Source: Antrodiella citrinella (lineage: Eukaryota > Basidiomycota > Agaricomycetes > Polyporales > Steccherinaceae). From it: DNA of 60,322 nt. The stretch lies in contig SGPM01000159.1 in NCBI GenBank assembly GCA_004802725.1, positions 1 through 60,322 of the forward strand. Reading direction: 5' to 3'. Below the pieces are notes generated by a model, which was not told the DNA's origin, ran no database searches, and was given only the letters and a program-made list of their open reading frames with translations. Below are positions 35,801-46,545 of this stretch, piece by piece. The first letter of the stretch is position 1, and every line of letters starts with the position of its first letter. Made by a program: the position numbers and the translations under genes.

Positions 35801-36971
35801 GGGTGTACCTCGCATCATCGGCTCTTGGTGAGACGTGCCCATGACGATACCCCACCAGTCGGCTAGGGGCTGATTTTCGGGATCATCGACGTTGAATGCA
35901 CTGTCGAAAACACGTTAGATAAGAATATATCTCTGCCTAAGAGAAAGACCTTGCCTGCTCCAAATAGCTAATGGCAGACATGGTAGCATTAGTACGTATG
36001 TTTTGGTGCACAAGAGGCGAGTGGAGACAAACCTGGCCAGAGATAGTGGGCCTTCATTCGAAACAGTAATTCGAACCTGTTCGCTATTAGTCAGTTTAAG
36101 AGCGATCCCGGGATAAATCGAACTTACAGTTGGGCGTAGAAGAAATGATTGAATGGTGAGTCAGTGAACCATGCCCCAGTGCCATTCGTGTACTTCTCCA
36201 TGGCCCAGTTCGTGAGGGCTGGTTGCTCGTCATTCAAGAATGTACCTCGATACTTCACAGACGGTGGTCCATGCGAGCATCCGTCGGGGTTTACGAAGAG
36301 CTCTGAGTGCGTTGTCACGGGGACATCAGCAAACCTAGTACACGAACGCTGTCAGTGTTGTAGTAGGGCACTTGAACTCGAAGCGAGAGACGCACCAATG
36401 CCACGGGGAGACACCTAAGGTTCAGATATATATATATCAGCTTCGTCTAAGCACGAACATTAAGGGCATTCACCAAACTGTTCTGAGTGGTCGTATAGAG
36501 CAGATATCGTGCCACGCTTGTCCGAACCGATGATGACGTAGGCACTCTTGATACCGGGAAGAGGGTTTGAGACTTCACGAGTTATAAATGACTCCCATTG
36601 TCCCTGGATAATCGAGACATCCAACTTCGTATTGTTCACAATCTGGTCAATGAGAGCAGACTTTCCAAGGGTGCCAACGATGATGGGAGGATGAGACCGA
36701 GCGTTGGTAGGCGCAGATGACACAGGAGCGTTGGCTAAGGTAGGTTTAATTCCTGTGACGCGTTGAATATCTAGAGCGAAATCGAAGGCAGTGCGCTGGA
36801 CGCCAGGCCATTCATCGTCAGATAGCAGGTGGGAGCAACAGCGCGGCCTTTGCTAGCAACTGTGAAAGTCGACGCAGAGGTTTGGAAAGAGACGCATGTG
36901 TCCTGGCCGATAGCACTGACACCAATAGCAGCGGCTAGACCACCTAGCCAGATGTTCCTACCGAACAGCAT
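32821..36971 (-). pseudogene. GH115 alpha-glucuronidase, decayed tandem copy
   Basis: The whole locus aligns exon by exon with the GH115 gene at 37754-41628. It runs from a signal peptide (MLFGRNIWLGGLAAAIGVSA) to the C-terminal GPPESIRV. At least four lesions separate it from that copy. (1) A 1-bp deletion near 36825 shifts the frame about 35 codons into the protein. (2) At 35670 the intron following the GMR codons begins AT instead of GT, and read-through meets a stop within about ten codons. (3) Around 35320 eight codons, the paralogue's ITLLWTDD segment, are missing. (4) At 34454-34456 a Gln codon has become TAG. Two introns (36395-36335 and 33035-32979) are absent from the paralogue. Any one of lesions 1, 2 or 4 should abolish full-length protein. 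A sequencing error could explain one of them but hardly all. Confidence 0.88.
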
Positions 36972-37753
36972 GTCGACCTAGATGGTGCGGAGATGGTTCA
37001 CGGACTCGAATGCTCTTCTTGCATCCTTCACTCTTATGCATATGTGCCAGGGAAGCAAATGTTTGGCAAGAACCCGTCTTCCGAAGCCAGTGGCATCCGA
37101 ATCTTGTGACCTTCACAATAAATCTCGCCGGGATTTCGTCGGCAGGAGCGCACCGTTGCATCAAGGAAGTGTGGACCATGTGGCATGAGGTGTCTAGCGG
37201 AAGAGCAAGCGAGACGAATCTATGTCGTTTATCTGGAAGTGCAAGTGGAAGTGCAGGTCCTGTGACGCCGCTTTGAAGCCATTGCGATCGAGAATGCATA
37301 TTATGGAAGTGTAGCACCAAGTTCTTGCCCAAACTTGTGGGTTCGAAAAAGGTTCGTTGTGTCTTCATTAGGGCCAGAATAGTGACCCATTGCTGATGCC
37401 ATCGATTGATCAACGCTGGGATATCCACTCACATCCGGTCCCACTGTCACATACGGGACTTCATTCAATCGTACAAGAACTCGAGGAAACCTGACAAGAA
37501 GTCTGAGAACAAGAAAGGCCGCAGTAGGCAATGCCACGTTTGACCGCGGTCGTCCGGACCGCCGGGAATGGCTCTGATCGCTGTCAGTGTACGCCTGGTC
37601 AAACTTCGCATCCATCTCATTACGCCTCGAACGGTGGTATGCGTAGTTTGAACGTCGTGGCCGTACTATTTGATCACAGTAACATCTCGGAGTAGTCCGA
37701 GAATGCATTTTACACAAGATAAGAAAATCCACAAGAAAATCCACAGAACACGA
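36972..37753. other. Spacer between the two GH115 copies
   Basis: These 782 bp hold the promoter of the downstream (decayed) copy and the 3' flank of the intact copy, both on the minus strand. No other gene is visible. Confidence 0.5.
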
Positions 37754-40700
37754 TCACACTCGGATACTCTCAGGAGGGCCCAAGTAGCTCGGACGGACAC
37801 CTCCAGTATCTGTGGGAGTGCAAATTACACAACCGTCAGTTGCAGTTGACGCGAGAATCCACGTTATGAACTCACCAATAACGATCTTTTGCACCACGAC
37901 AGTCGGCTCGATCATCCAGATCTTCAATGTGTGAGCACCTGGGGCGGCCATGAAGTTGTTGGTAGTAGGGACGATACTGTCTGAGACGAACTCGTTCCAA
38001 GCGTCTGGCTCGTCACCAGGTGGTGCGAGCGGCATAAAATAGTTAGATTGGGGTGCTTCAGAGTCAATTTGGACAGCAAATCCAAGCGGACGGTCAGGAT
38101 CGAATGCGTTCAGAGATGGGGACACATAAGTCGTGACAGTGACGTTGCCGTCGTTGTTGTTGAACGTGAAGAAGTCGTATTCGCTGATGGAGGACGACGA
38201 GCGGTCAGATCACGAAGCCTCACAACCATCAAAACGGATGCTTACATGCTTGGCCCACTGCCTGCAGTGAAGTTCAGGTCAGCGCCGCCACGAGGCCAAG
38301 GTGTTACACCGGAGAGAGTGCGACCAATGCCGGGAAGGTTGATCCATGTAAGGCCATCGACCGAAGTATTCCTCGAAGCATGTACGGCCTCAATGGAGAC
38401 ACCACCATCACCCTCGATGAATCCTAGAATGGCAAGGATTAGCGTCGCGATGTTGCCATCATCGTTCAAGCTTCTCACCTTTGAAGCCACTCGCTACAAC
38501 AGTGTTGTTCGCGGTGAATCCTAATGTCTGCACCAACTCGGGCTGCCCTTTGGCGGTCGCATTAAAGGAGACCTGTGCTAACTGCGCTCCAGATACCTGA
38601 GACCAATCTACGGTGAAGAACACCCTCTCCTCAGGGTTACTCGGAGAAATACTGCCTTTAGTGACGGAAGACTTGAGCCAGGACACATTGGAAGAAATGG
38701 TGTAGGTAAATGCAAGAGGCCCGCCGGCACCGACATCGACGAAGCGGTTACCGAACGGCGTGAAGTTGTCCAGAGACATGGTGGGTGGTGGACAATTGTC
38801 GCCTGCTGCGCATTGGAAGAAGTTGTCTCCGGGCCTAGACGTGACTGAGTATGACGTTCGCAGTATTGGACAATCTGTACTTACCATGCAGCAGGTGTAC
38901 CTTCAGGTGCAATTCTCATTACTCCAGGCAACGCCTGCTTCTTAGGTTGGACGCGACTGATCAAGGGCATACTGGAGAGCAAAAATTTAGATCAAGCCAT
39001 GTCAATCCTCGCTGGAAGAGACTCACGTGTTCGTCATTGGCTGTTGCCAGTAGTAATACATAACGTGAGTTTGATCCATCATATGGTCCCATTTACCTGC
39101 AACAAACATCAGCCACGCACCATTCTGAAAGGTGTTCAAGACGTACCATCAAGTATAGAATGGTACTCAGTCTCGAGGTCGAAGTCCTGCTCGAAGAGCT
39201 GCTCAACTTGATCGGCATAGTTGTTGGTGCTAAGACGAGCCTGCGACGCGCGCAGGTTGTTGATACCAGCAGCGATCCACATATTGGCGAGAGTGACACT
39301 GGCCTGGACAGGGTGCTGTACAAGCTGGAAGAAAGCGGGTTGCATCGCAGACGACATTGTGTTGTAGATCTTGGTCGAGGCGTTGCTGAGAGTTTCCCAG
39401 GCTTCCGAGGCGATGTCGGCTCTGTAGGAAGATGGTGAGATCAGAGCTGAAAAAGATTGCAGGAGGCGTGCTTACTCCCTATAGTTCCACAGACTGTACG
39501 AGGTGGAGTTCAGCAACTCAGGCTTCCTCCTGGCGTTGAATCGAGTCAAGTTGGCAAGGATCTCAGAAATATCGTTGGCAGTATCCTGGTTGACATCGAA
39601 TTCACGCTGCGCCCAGCTGGTCACGAAGCTGTCCAAGTTATTCGGGTTCCACAACGAGGCGTTCCATCCATAAGTGATGAAGAATTCGGTGTCCATTTCG
39701 TATGGCTTCAAGTCACCGACGTTCAAGATCCAGATGCGATCAGCGTTACGGTCAATCGCGATCGACATCTGCTCGTAGGTCTTGGAAATTTGTGTGCTCT
39801 GGACGTAGAAAGAGCGTCAGGCGGGATTACACGATCGACACATCGAGACACTGACCGTAATCCACTTGTAGTCTCGAGGAGAACCGACGTAGTCGAAGTG
39901 GTAGTATACGCCTTTTGACATCGTCAGTCCAAGGCGATGTTCAGGAAAATGAGAACGCGCCGGAACCGCCAGTTCTATTACGCTCGCTCACGAGAGGGAA
40001 GCGACGAATGTTTCCGTAGCTGTGTATATCTCAGTATCAATCGGACCTCAGCCAACAGACATACATACTTATCGTCCGTCCATAGCAGAGTGATATCATC
40101 GGGTACGCGCATGCCATCTTCATAATATCCTTGCACCTCCTTGTCTAGAGACGGTCGGGTCGTGAATCAAACGTCCAATGAGGACCAAATGTAAAAGAAA
40201 TTTACAAAGACACCACATCTGGGGAATGGTCGTGATGTTCGTTCCATTGAAGACATCAGTCAAAATTTGACGCTGATCTGATACAATCTGCTCAAGCAAA
40301 TCGACGTTGGTAGTTTCGGACAATGGCACTAATGATAAATAACATCAGCAAAAGTCACAGCGATACCTCGCTTTGGAAAACATACAGTCACCATCACCTG
40401 TTCACGACGTTAGCATTGTATCATACACAATCGGCACTGAACCGCTCACCTCGCATTCCCATGGTGAAGATACTCTCGTAAGGCTTAGCACGGATAGTAC
40501 CGTTCACCCAATAGTTGTAGATATTCTGCGCGTTCGTAGAGTAGTTCCATGGCCCAGACCCAAAGAGGTTCCATTCGATAGGTGTACCGCGCATCATGGG
40601 CTCCTGATGACTGGTGCCCATAACAATTCCCCACCAATCGGCGAGAGGCTGGTTCTCAGGATCATCGATGTTGAACGCACTGTCAAACCACGCGGAACCG

Positions 40701-41628
40701 TAAACTACGGCATTCAATGGAGAAGAAGAAAGACATACCTGCTCCAGATAGCAGGCCAAAGATAGTTCGCCTTCATTCGAAGAAGCAACTCGAATCTATA
40801 AATGTAATACGATCAGCACATGAGCTTAAAAGTCAATGCACGACGGCGTACAATTTGGTGTAGAAAAAGTGGTTGAATGGCGATCCGGTCAAGGGAGCGC
40901 CAGTGCCGTTGGTGAACTTCTCTGCGGCCCAGTTCTGCAGAGCAGGTTGTTCGTCGTTCAAGAAGATACCACGGTATTTCACGGAAGGTGAACCATGTGA
41001 GCATCCAGCAGAAGTGGTGAAGAGTTCGTCATGTGTCGTGGTTGGGACATCCGCCCACCAATACCATGGAGAGACACCTGTTTCTGTCAGATTTGTAATG
41101 CGCGTGAGGAAAGAAGCAAGCCTCACCAAACTGTTCAGAATGGTCGTACAAAGCGAAAATTGTACCACGCTTGTCGGCTCCGACGATAACATACGCGCTC
41201 TTGACACCTGGGAGAGGGTCGGCGACTTCTTTAGCAATGAACGCCTCCCATTGCCCCTCGATGGAGGACACGTCCAGTTTCGTGTTGTTGACGACTTGGT
41301 CAATCAACAAAGACCTCCCAAGTGTCCCAACGATGATAGGGAGACTTGACTTGACAGATGCGGATAGAGATGAGGTCGTGACGTTGGAGAGAGTCGGTTT
41401 GACACCGGTAACGCGCTGGATGTCGGTGGCGAAATCGGTTGCAGCGCGTTGGACGCCAGGCCATTCGTCTTCCGAGAGCAGAATGGGCGCAGCCTTCTTG
41501 TTGCTGACAATGGAGAACGTTGAGGCAGAGGAACTGAACGAGACGCAAGAGCTCTGGCCGATGGCATTAGCACCACTCACGACAGCGAGGACACCTAGCC
41601 ACAGCCTGCTACTCCCCAGGTGAAGCAT
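37754..41628 (-). CDS. Secreted GH115 xylan alpha-1,2-glucuronidase
   Basis: GH115 enzymes remove 4-O-methyl-glucuronic acid side groups from xylan during plant cell-wall breakdown. The gene has more than a dozen exons and encodes roughly 950-1000 aa. The signal peptide is MLHLGSSRLWLGVLAVVSGA, at the ATG at 41628. Family landmarks in order: SPWYWWADVP, SPSVKYRGIFLNDEQPAL, a segment matching KANYLWPAIWSSAFNIDD, WWGIVMGTSHQEPMMRGTP, WVNGTIRAKPYESIF, GMRGDGDLPL, MWCLYKEVQGYYEDGM, LLWTDDNYGNIRRFP, VGDLKPYEMD, KWDHMMDQTHVMYYYWQQ and the C-terminal domain ending YLGPPESIRV. All exons read through without lesions. One intron near 39954 either uses a GC donor or a weak GTTCCG donor. The decayed tandem copy lies directly downstream. 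Expression is probably induced by xylan, but that is inference. Confidence 0.93.
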
Positions 41629-42520
41629 GGTCGCGAGGACAAGTTGAGCAATGGGCACGACGCGACTGGTCCAAGGTCAAAGCGTTCATTTTATGTTTCT
41701 TCGGGAGTTGGTGGTGTCTGAGCGCGTTTAGGATATATTCCTTGCGACTCGTGTAGGAGTCCTTGTGACCTCGTTCTTTAGAACGGAATTACGGCCTTTC
41801 TTCGGCAGCGCCGAGTGAAGAGGGGAAGCGACATGATGGAGAACATGGGGTCCAGTAGCGCGAATATGGTCCTCGCAACAATATTTTGCAGAGACGTACC
41901 GATGCTCCATCGTAATCAGGGTGAGCTTCCGTAGTGGAAGAAGGCGGACCGTCCGATTGAGAGTCAACCGTCGCGTACGTCACCGGATGGTGAACAGCGG
42001 ACACGTGAAGTCTTTCGCTGTGAACTTCCTGCTCCTTCGGATTCTTTCCTACCTCACTTGATTCTTGAAGACGGCGCGTCCTGACGTGTCGCTTTAAATA
42101 ACCACAGAAGAGGCTCGCTGGTTGGCTGCCTCAGTGCCTGGAAGTGGGCCACTTACGCAAATGACATTGAAGAGGGATCCAGGTCCTAGCAGGTCCTATG
42201 ATCTCTTCCACAAACCCGGCACGATGCGTTCGGGGGCGACAGCACCAGTTGTCCGCGGATAGACAACTGACTACTGATATGTCGACACCGGTGGAAGTTG
42301 TCGGGCGTGGGACGTGGGGCTTGGCGACGGGTCGAAAAGCCAAACGCTCGGACTTTACAGCGCAAACTACGCACTGGAATCTAGATACTAAAAGAGCGCA
42401 ATGAATTATAGAGAGTTATATGGTACACAATCCCGACATGTCCTTAGATGGCACCATGAGAACGGGCAAGCTCAAGGAGAACGGGGAGACATACCGTAGT
42501 CAATCACCCAAGGTGGTAAT
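41629..42520. promoter_or_regulatory. Promoter region of the intact GH115 gene
   Basis: The 892 bp upstream of the GH115 ATG at 41628 contain no gene. A TATA-like sequence (ATATATCC on the minus strand) lies near 41733, about 105 bp upstream. The far side is the 3' flank of the small membrane-protein gene. GGGG-type sites that could bind a CreA-like repressor occur near 42310, but the match is too short to claim. Confidence 0.4.
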
Positions 42521-43011
42521 TCAAAGCTTTGGTGGCGGTGATGGAGGGTCATCATCATCGTGTGTTGGAAGCTCCGGTAGTCTGTCTGCAGACATTGTCT
42601 GGAGTTCCTGAGCACGTACGGCTAGCGGTTCGTTGTCCGTAATGCCCTCGTTGTCGTCGTCGTAATCATCTTCCAAGAATTCTCTTGCCGACGGTCCGTC
42701 GTCTAGTGACAAACGGATTCTGCCTTCTCCGGTCCACGACTTGAGCCTGACACGGGTTTAGATGAGATATTGGCATCGGATGAAAGACTCAAGTACGCAC
42801 TGTAAACCGACAACAGAACGCAACGACGACGCTCTCCTCCATAGAAGGAATACTGCACATAAAGTGCACAGCGTAAACAAGAAAAGAAACAGGTCATTTC
42901 CAATAGGTTGAGGCTTGGCCCCTTCGCGAGGTTCTACACTTCTGAAATGTGAGTGAAACGCCGTCTTAGAACGGTACATGACGTACCTCCGGGAGTAGCT
43001 GAAGGTGCCAT
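42521..43011 (-). CDS. Small single-pass membrane protein with acidic tail
   Basis: Three exons (43011-42983, 42941-42801, 42746-42521) join in phase to 131 aa. After a short N-terminus, one strongly hydrophobic segment (NDLFLFLFTLCTLCAVFLLW, about residues 25-45) is followed by RRASS, so the C-terminal part is probably cytosolic. That part has LKSWTGEGRIRLSLDDG, a run of Asp (DDYDDDNEG) and a Pro-rich end. I do not recognise the family. The first donor is GTCATG, which is weak, but it is the only one that keeps the frame. Its start is divergent from the WD40 gene at 43342. Confidence 0.65.
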
Positions 43012-43341
43012 TTAATCAGATGTTAACGAATGAGAAAGGGACCAGCAATTGCGATCCAGTGCAAATCCAGTGTAATAGGAAGGAAACAAGGAGGGTACAG
43101 ATGCGTGCTAAAACTGAGAGCAAGCGGTCTATATGAGGTCTTGCGACCAATTGCTATTCGGGGGTTTCCGAAGATAACAGACGGTTGTAACGTGTTGAAG
43201 GACGATTAGAACTTGATTCTAATCCCCTTAGAAACGCAGCGTCTAATTCGCAACTCCATTCCTCCCCTGAGCAGCAATCATACGTCGGTGTAACGGTGTT
43301 CGTGGCTGGGACCTCTCACTCAATATCTTCTTCTCGAAATT
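43012..43341. promoter_or_regulatory. Shared divergent promoter region
   Basis: This 330-bp gap separates the starts of the minus-strand small membrane protein and the plus-strand Cdc20-like gene. No ACGCGT box is visible here, unlike the promoter of the related WD40 gene at 54625. Confidence 0.45.
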
Positions 43342-44944
43342 ATGGAGGGATCTACTTCTACAAGAGCACTAGCTACGCCGAAGAACAAGAAACGGACATG
43401 GACACCTGAATCAGTCACGAACGCATTCTCCACGAAACGAAGACGAATATCATCTGCATCCGTTGACTTGACAAGAGAGTTTGGGGTTCCAGTTACGAAC
43501 ACACCTTCACGTTCGCCCTCAAGAGTGTGTTCACTGCTTACTTATAGTTGTGTCCACTTCTGACTGACATCGCGCTGCAGGCCGATCGCTTCATTTCAGC
43601 ACATCCAAGCTTCTCATCTCTCCAGGCCACCCCACGGTCCAACCGAATCGCTCGCGTTTTCGGACTCATTGACAACAGAGTACTTCATTACACGGACGAG
43701 GGACTCCCGACATCACCACAGAAAGCATTCACGGACATCCGCACCAACTTCTCTAAACTCCTCGCCAAGTCCACCGTTATCCCCTTGACCTCCGCTGCAG
43801 CACATTTAGGCAAACGACAGCAGTTTTTACTCGCACTCGATGGTCCTGGTGTGTCACAAGACATATTTGCCTATCCTATCAGTTGGTCGGGGAAGGGTCA
43901 AGGCTGTATAGCTGTAGCATGCGACCGCGACGTGTACTACCAGGATCTGAACTCCCGTGTCATATCTCACCTGTGTAAATTGCCCAAGGGGGACAACATA
44001 GGCCGTCTGTCGAGCATTGACTGGTGTAGGGAGGAATCCTCGTACTTGGCAGCTGGGACTACCTCAGGGGTAGTACAGCTTTGGGATGCCAGTGCGACGG
44101 TCAAGTTGAGAGACTGGACTGTGTCACCCAAGGAGGCCATCGGAGGGATGTGTTGGAATGCGCGTACCCTCACGGTTGGATCGGAGGCAGGAATCATATC
44201 CTTCTTCGATTCGAGGATGAGCAGCGCCTATAGCGAGATCTCGCTGCACCGCGCGGATGTGCTCGGCTGTAGGTGGAGTCATGACGGGCACTATCTTGCA
44301 AGCAGTGACCATAGAGGTGTGGTGTATGTCTGGGATGCTCGTGCGAGCAAGGTGCTCTCGAACGGTGACAAGTTGGGAGGAAAGATGAAACATAACGCGC
44401 CGGTCAAGGTGAGTTCTTGTACTATGTCATAAGACTAGCACTGACCACGCTACCTTCGCGTCAATTCCACTAGGCTTTATCATGGTGTCCATGGCAGCCC
44501 GACCTTCTCGCAACGGGATCGTTCTACCCTGACGGTAAAATCCGCATTTTCAGCATGAAGACGATATCCGTCATCCCGGAACCGCTCCACACCATCCCTC
44601 TCCACACCCAAATCACCTCCCTACAATGGTCGTCACATTGCAAGGAGCTGCTCAGCACTCAGGGCAAGTCTTGGGATCCGCTACTACCAGCAGGATCCAA
44701 CAAATTCACTCCGATCAAGACTACTCTGACAAACTCGCTCGCGGTCCACTCGTATCCTTCATTATCACGCGTCGTCAGCGTCACAGCGCACGGCGAAGAA
44801 GTTGGCCAGAGCTGTCTCAGCCCTGATGGCACGATGGTCTTCACTATCAGTCCGAAGGAGGAGGCCATGAAGATGTGGAAGGTGTGGAGCGCGCCGAAAG
44901 ATGGAGCGAAACATTCTGCGTTCGGTCAATACGAAATCCGGTGA
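43342..44944 (+). CDS. Cdc20/Fizzy-like WD40 protein (APC/C activator family), copy 1
   Basis: Cdc20/Cdh1/Ama1-type proteins bring substrates to the anaphase-promoting complex. Three exons (43342-43524, 43581-44408, 44474-44944) give 493 aa. The N-terminus is basic (KNKKRTWTPESV, TKRRRISS). ADRFISAHPSF sits where family members have the C-box DR(F/Y)IPxR, but lacks the Pro. WD40 blades follow, for example SSIDWCREESSYLAAGTTSG, VQLWDASATVKLRDW, GCRWSHDGHYLASSDHRGVV, YVWDARASKVL and ALSWCPWQPDLLATGSF. The protein ends in Ile-Arg, the tail that docks on APC/C TPR subunits. I see no KEN box. It is a divergent member, possibly meiotic or fungus-specific, and not the canonical Cdc20. A related gene lies about 9 kb away. 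Confidence 0.85.
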
Positions 44945-46545
44945 CATAGCTCGGACGATATGGTTTGGTGACTGGTCGGACTTCTCATACGGATCTTCTG
45001 CATTCACACTCGTTACTAGATCTTGTCTATCCAAGACTACCTCCATGCTGTTGTATCATTAACCCCCCGCTGTCGCTGTATTTGTATGGCTGGAGCCACC
45101 CTCATTTATCCATAACCTGCTTTGCCCCTTCGACATCTTTTTCTTTCTTCTCCTTGTTTATATTTTGCTCTTGCCCCTCTCACCGCTGAACGCTGGTTTC
45201 TCTGGAGGTTTATACGTTCATTCTCGTCGTACGTGGTCATCATTCTTTTTCACTGGAATGACTGCCAACTTTTCTTATATATAGGCTCCCTTTCCATTGT
45301 ACTCAAATTTACGAAGACATGGAATTATGATTATTTACGAACATGCGTTGTCTCGGCCAAATGTTGCGCAGGACTGCAGGTATGAGCGTCGGAATTTCTG
45401 GGCGACTGGTGTATCTATGCAACAGACAAAATGTTCCAATCCTCCAATGATGGTGACTTCGAGCTTGGGCCAGGCAACCCATCTCGATTTTTTGGTTCAT
45501 GTGTACAAAACATTCCAGTTTGATTAGTCGTCACTCGTCTCCTGTCGTACGCATATCTCATCTGCTATCTCGTCACTACTCACTGACCCTCATTCGTTCT
45601 ATAGTGATGTCGATATAATGACCCACCCCTGGGTCTCGAATGCGATTGTCATGGCTGCAACTCATCCAGGGTTTCGACGGAGTGCCCACGGTGGCAGCTA
45701 CCACCCTGGCCACGATAGACCGATTTATCTTGCCGCTATCCCCGTGGTCATTTGTTTCGTAGTACAGCTGGTGCGGCATGTGCGAATGCCAGATTGAGCA
45801 CCCCCTGCCCGTGTCAGTGCGGTAGGGTCGCGTCTAACGCAGGATACCCCCCATGCTCTGTAATGCGACCGATTGCAACATGAAGAAACCCTCCTCGTGA
45901 CGGCGATCTTCTTGCCTGTCGTTCAGATTTTCCCGAAAATTTGCGTCTCCAAGTTCCCCTACCATTTAGAAGACACACGGTAGAGGATGTGCCATCCTTG
46001 GCGGACAAGAACAGGACGCAGGCTTAGCGTCGTAAATAGTCCTAGCTATGGGAAAGCCGGAATCACTATGACCGGGTTGTGCACTTCCCGCTATTCAAGT
46101 CCACCTCGTGGACGCAGCACAAGACCATTGCTTCTTGAAGGGTTGTCGCATTGAGTCTTACCAATCTGTAGTCCCCGGGCGAGGCTATACATGTATAGCA
46201 CATCCTGAGAGTGAATGGACATAATCGACAAGGAGCCTCGTCGGTCTCACGTAAGGTGCACGTGGAGCAGCTGCGCAGACCGCCCTTACAGGCTACTTCG
46301 AAACATCCTGAAGTTGCCGGCAAAGTGGTCTGCTCGGACGCCTGATTCGTCGTTGCAAACTGTAACGCCACAGTGGAATGTGTGATGATACCAGTCCTGA
46401 AGCAACACGACATCACAGTATTATAGTGTAGTACAAAGAGCAGTTGTATTCTCCAATGCACTGTTTATGTTGCTGTAGGAAAGACAACATGGAGGACGAA
46501 CAAATCAAAGAAACGATGATCATCGATCATGATCCATACCAGGCA
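44945..46545. other. 1.6 kb intergenic region
   Basis: The left part is the C/T-rich 3' flank of the WD40 gene. The right part is downstream of the F-box gene. One minus-strand frame at 46066-46413 would encode a Cys-rich 115-aa protein (see findings); otherwise I see nothing. Confidence 0.4.

Noticed and set aside
36335..36410. An apparent frameshift in the GH115 pseudogene near the SPWHW codons
   Set aside because: On closer reading the frame is intact: the acceptor lies after CTTAG and an extra intron follows, so it was not counted as a lesion.
36425..36437. A short TA dinucleotide run
   Set aside because: Lies inside an intron of the GH115 pseudogene and is too short to be informative.
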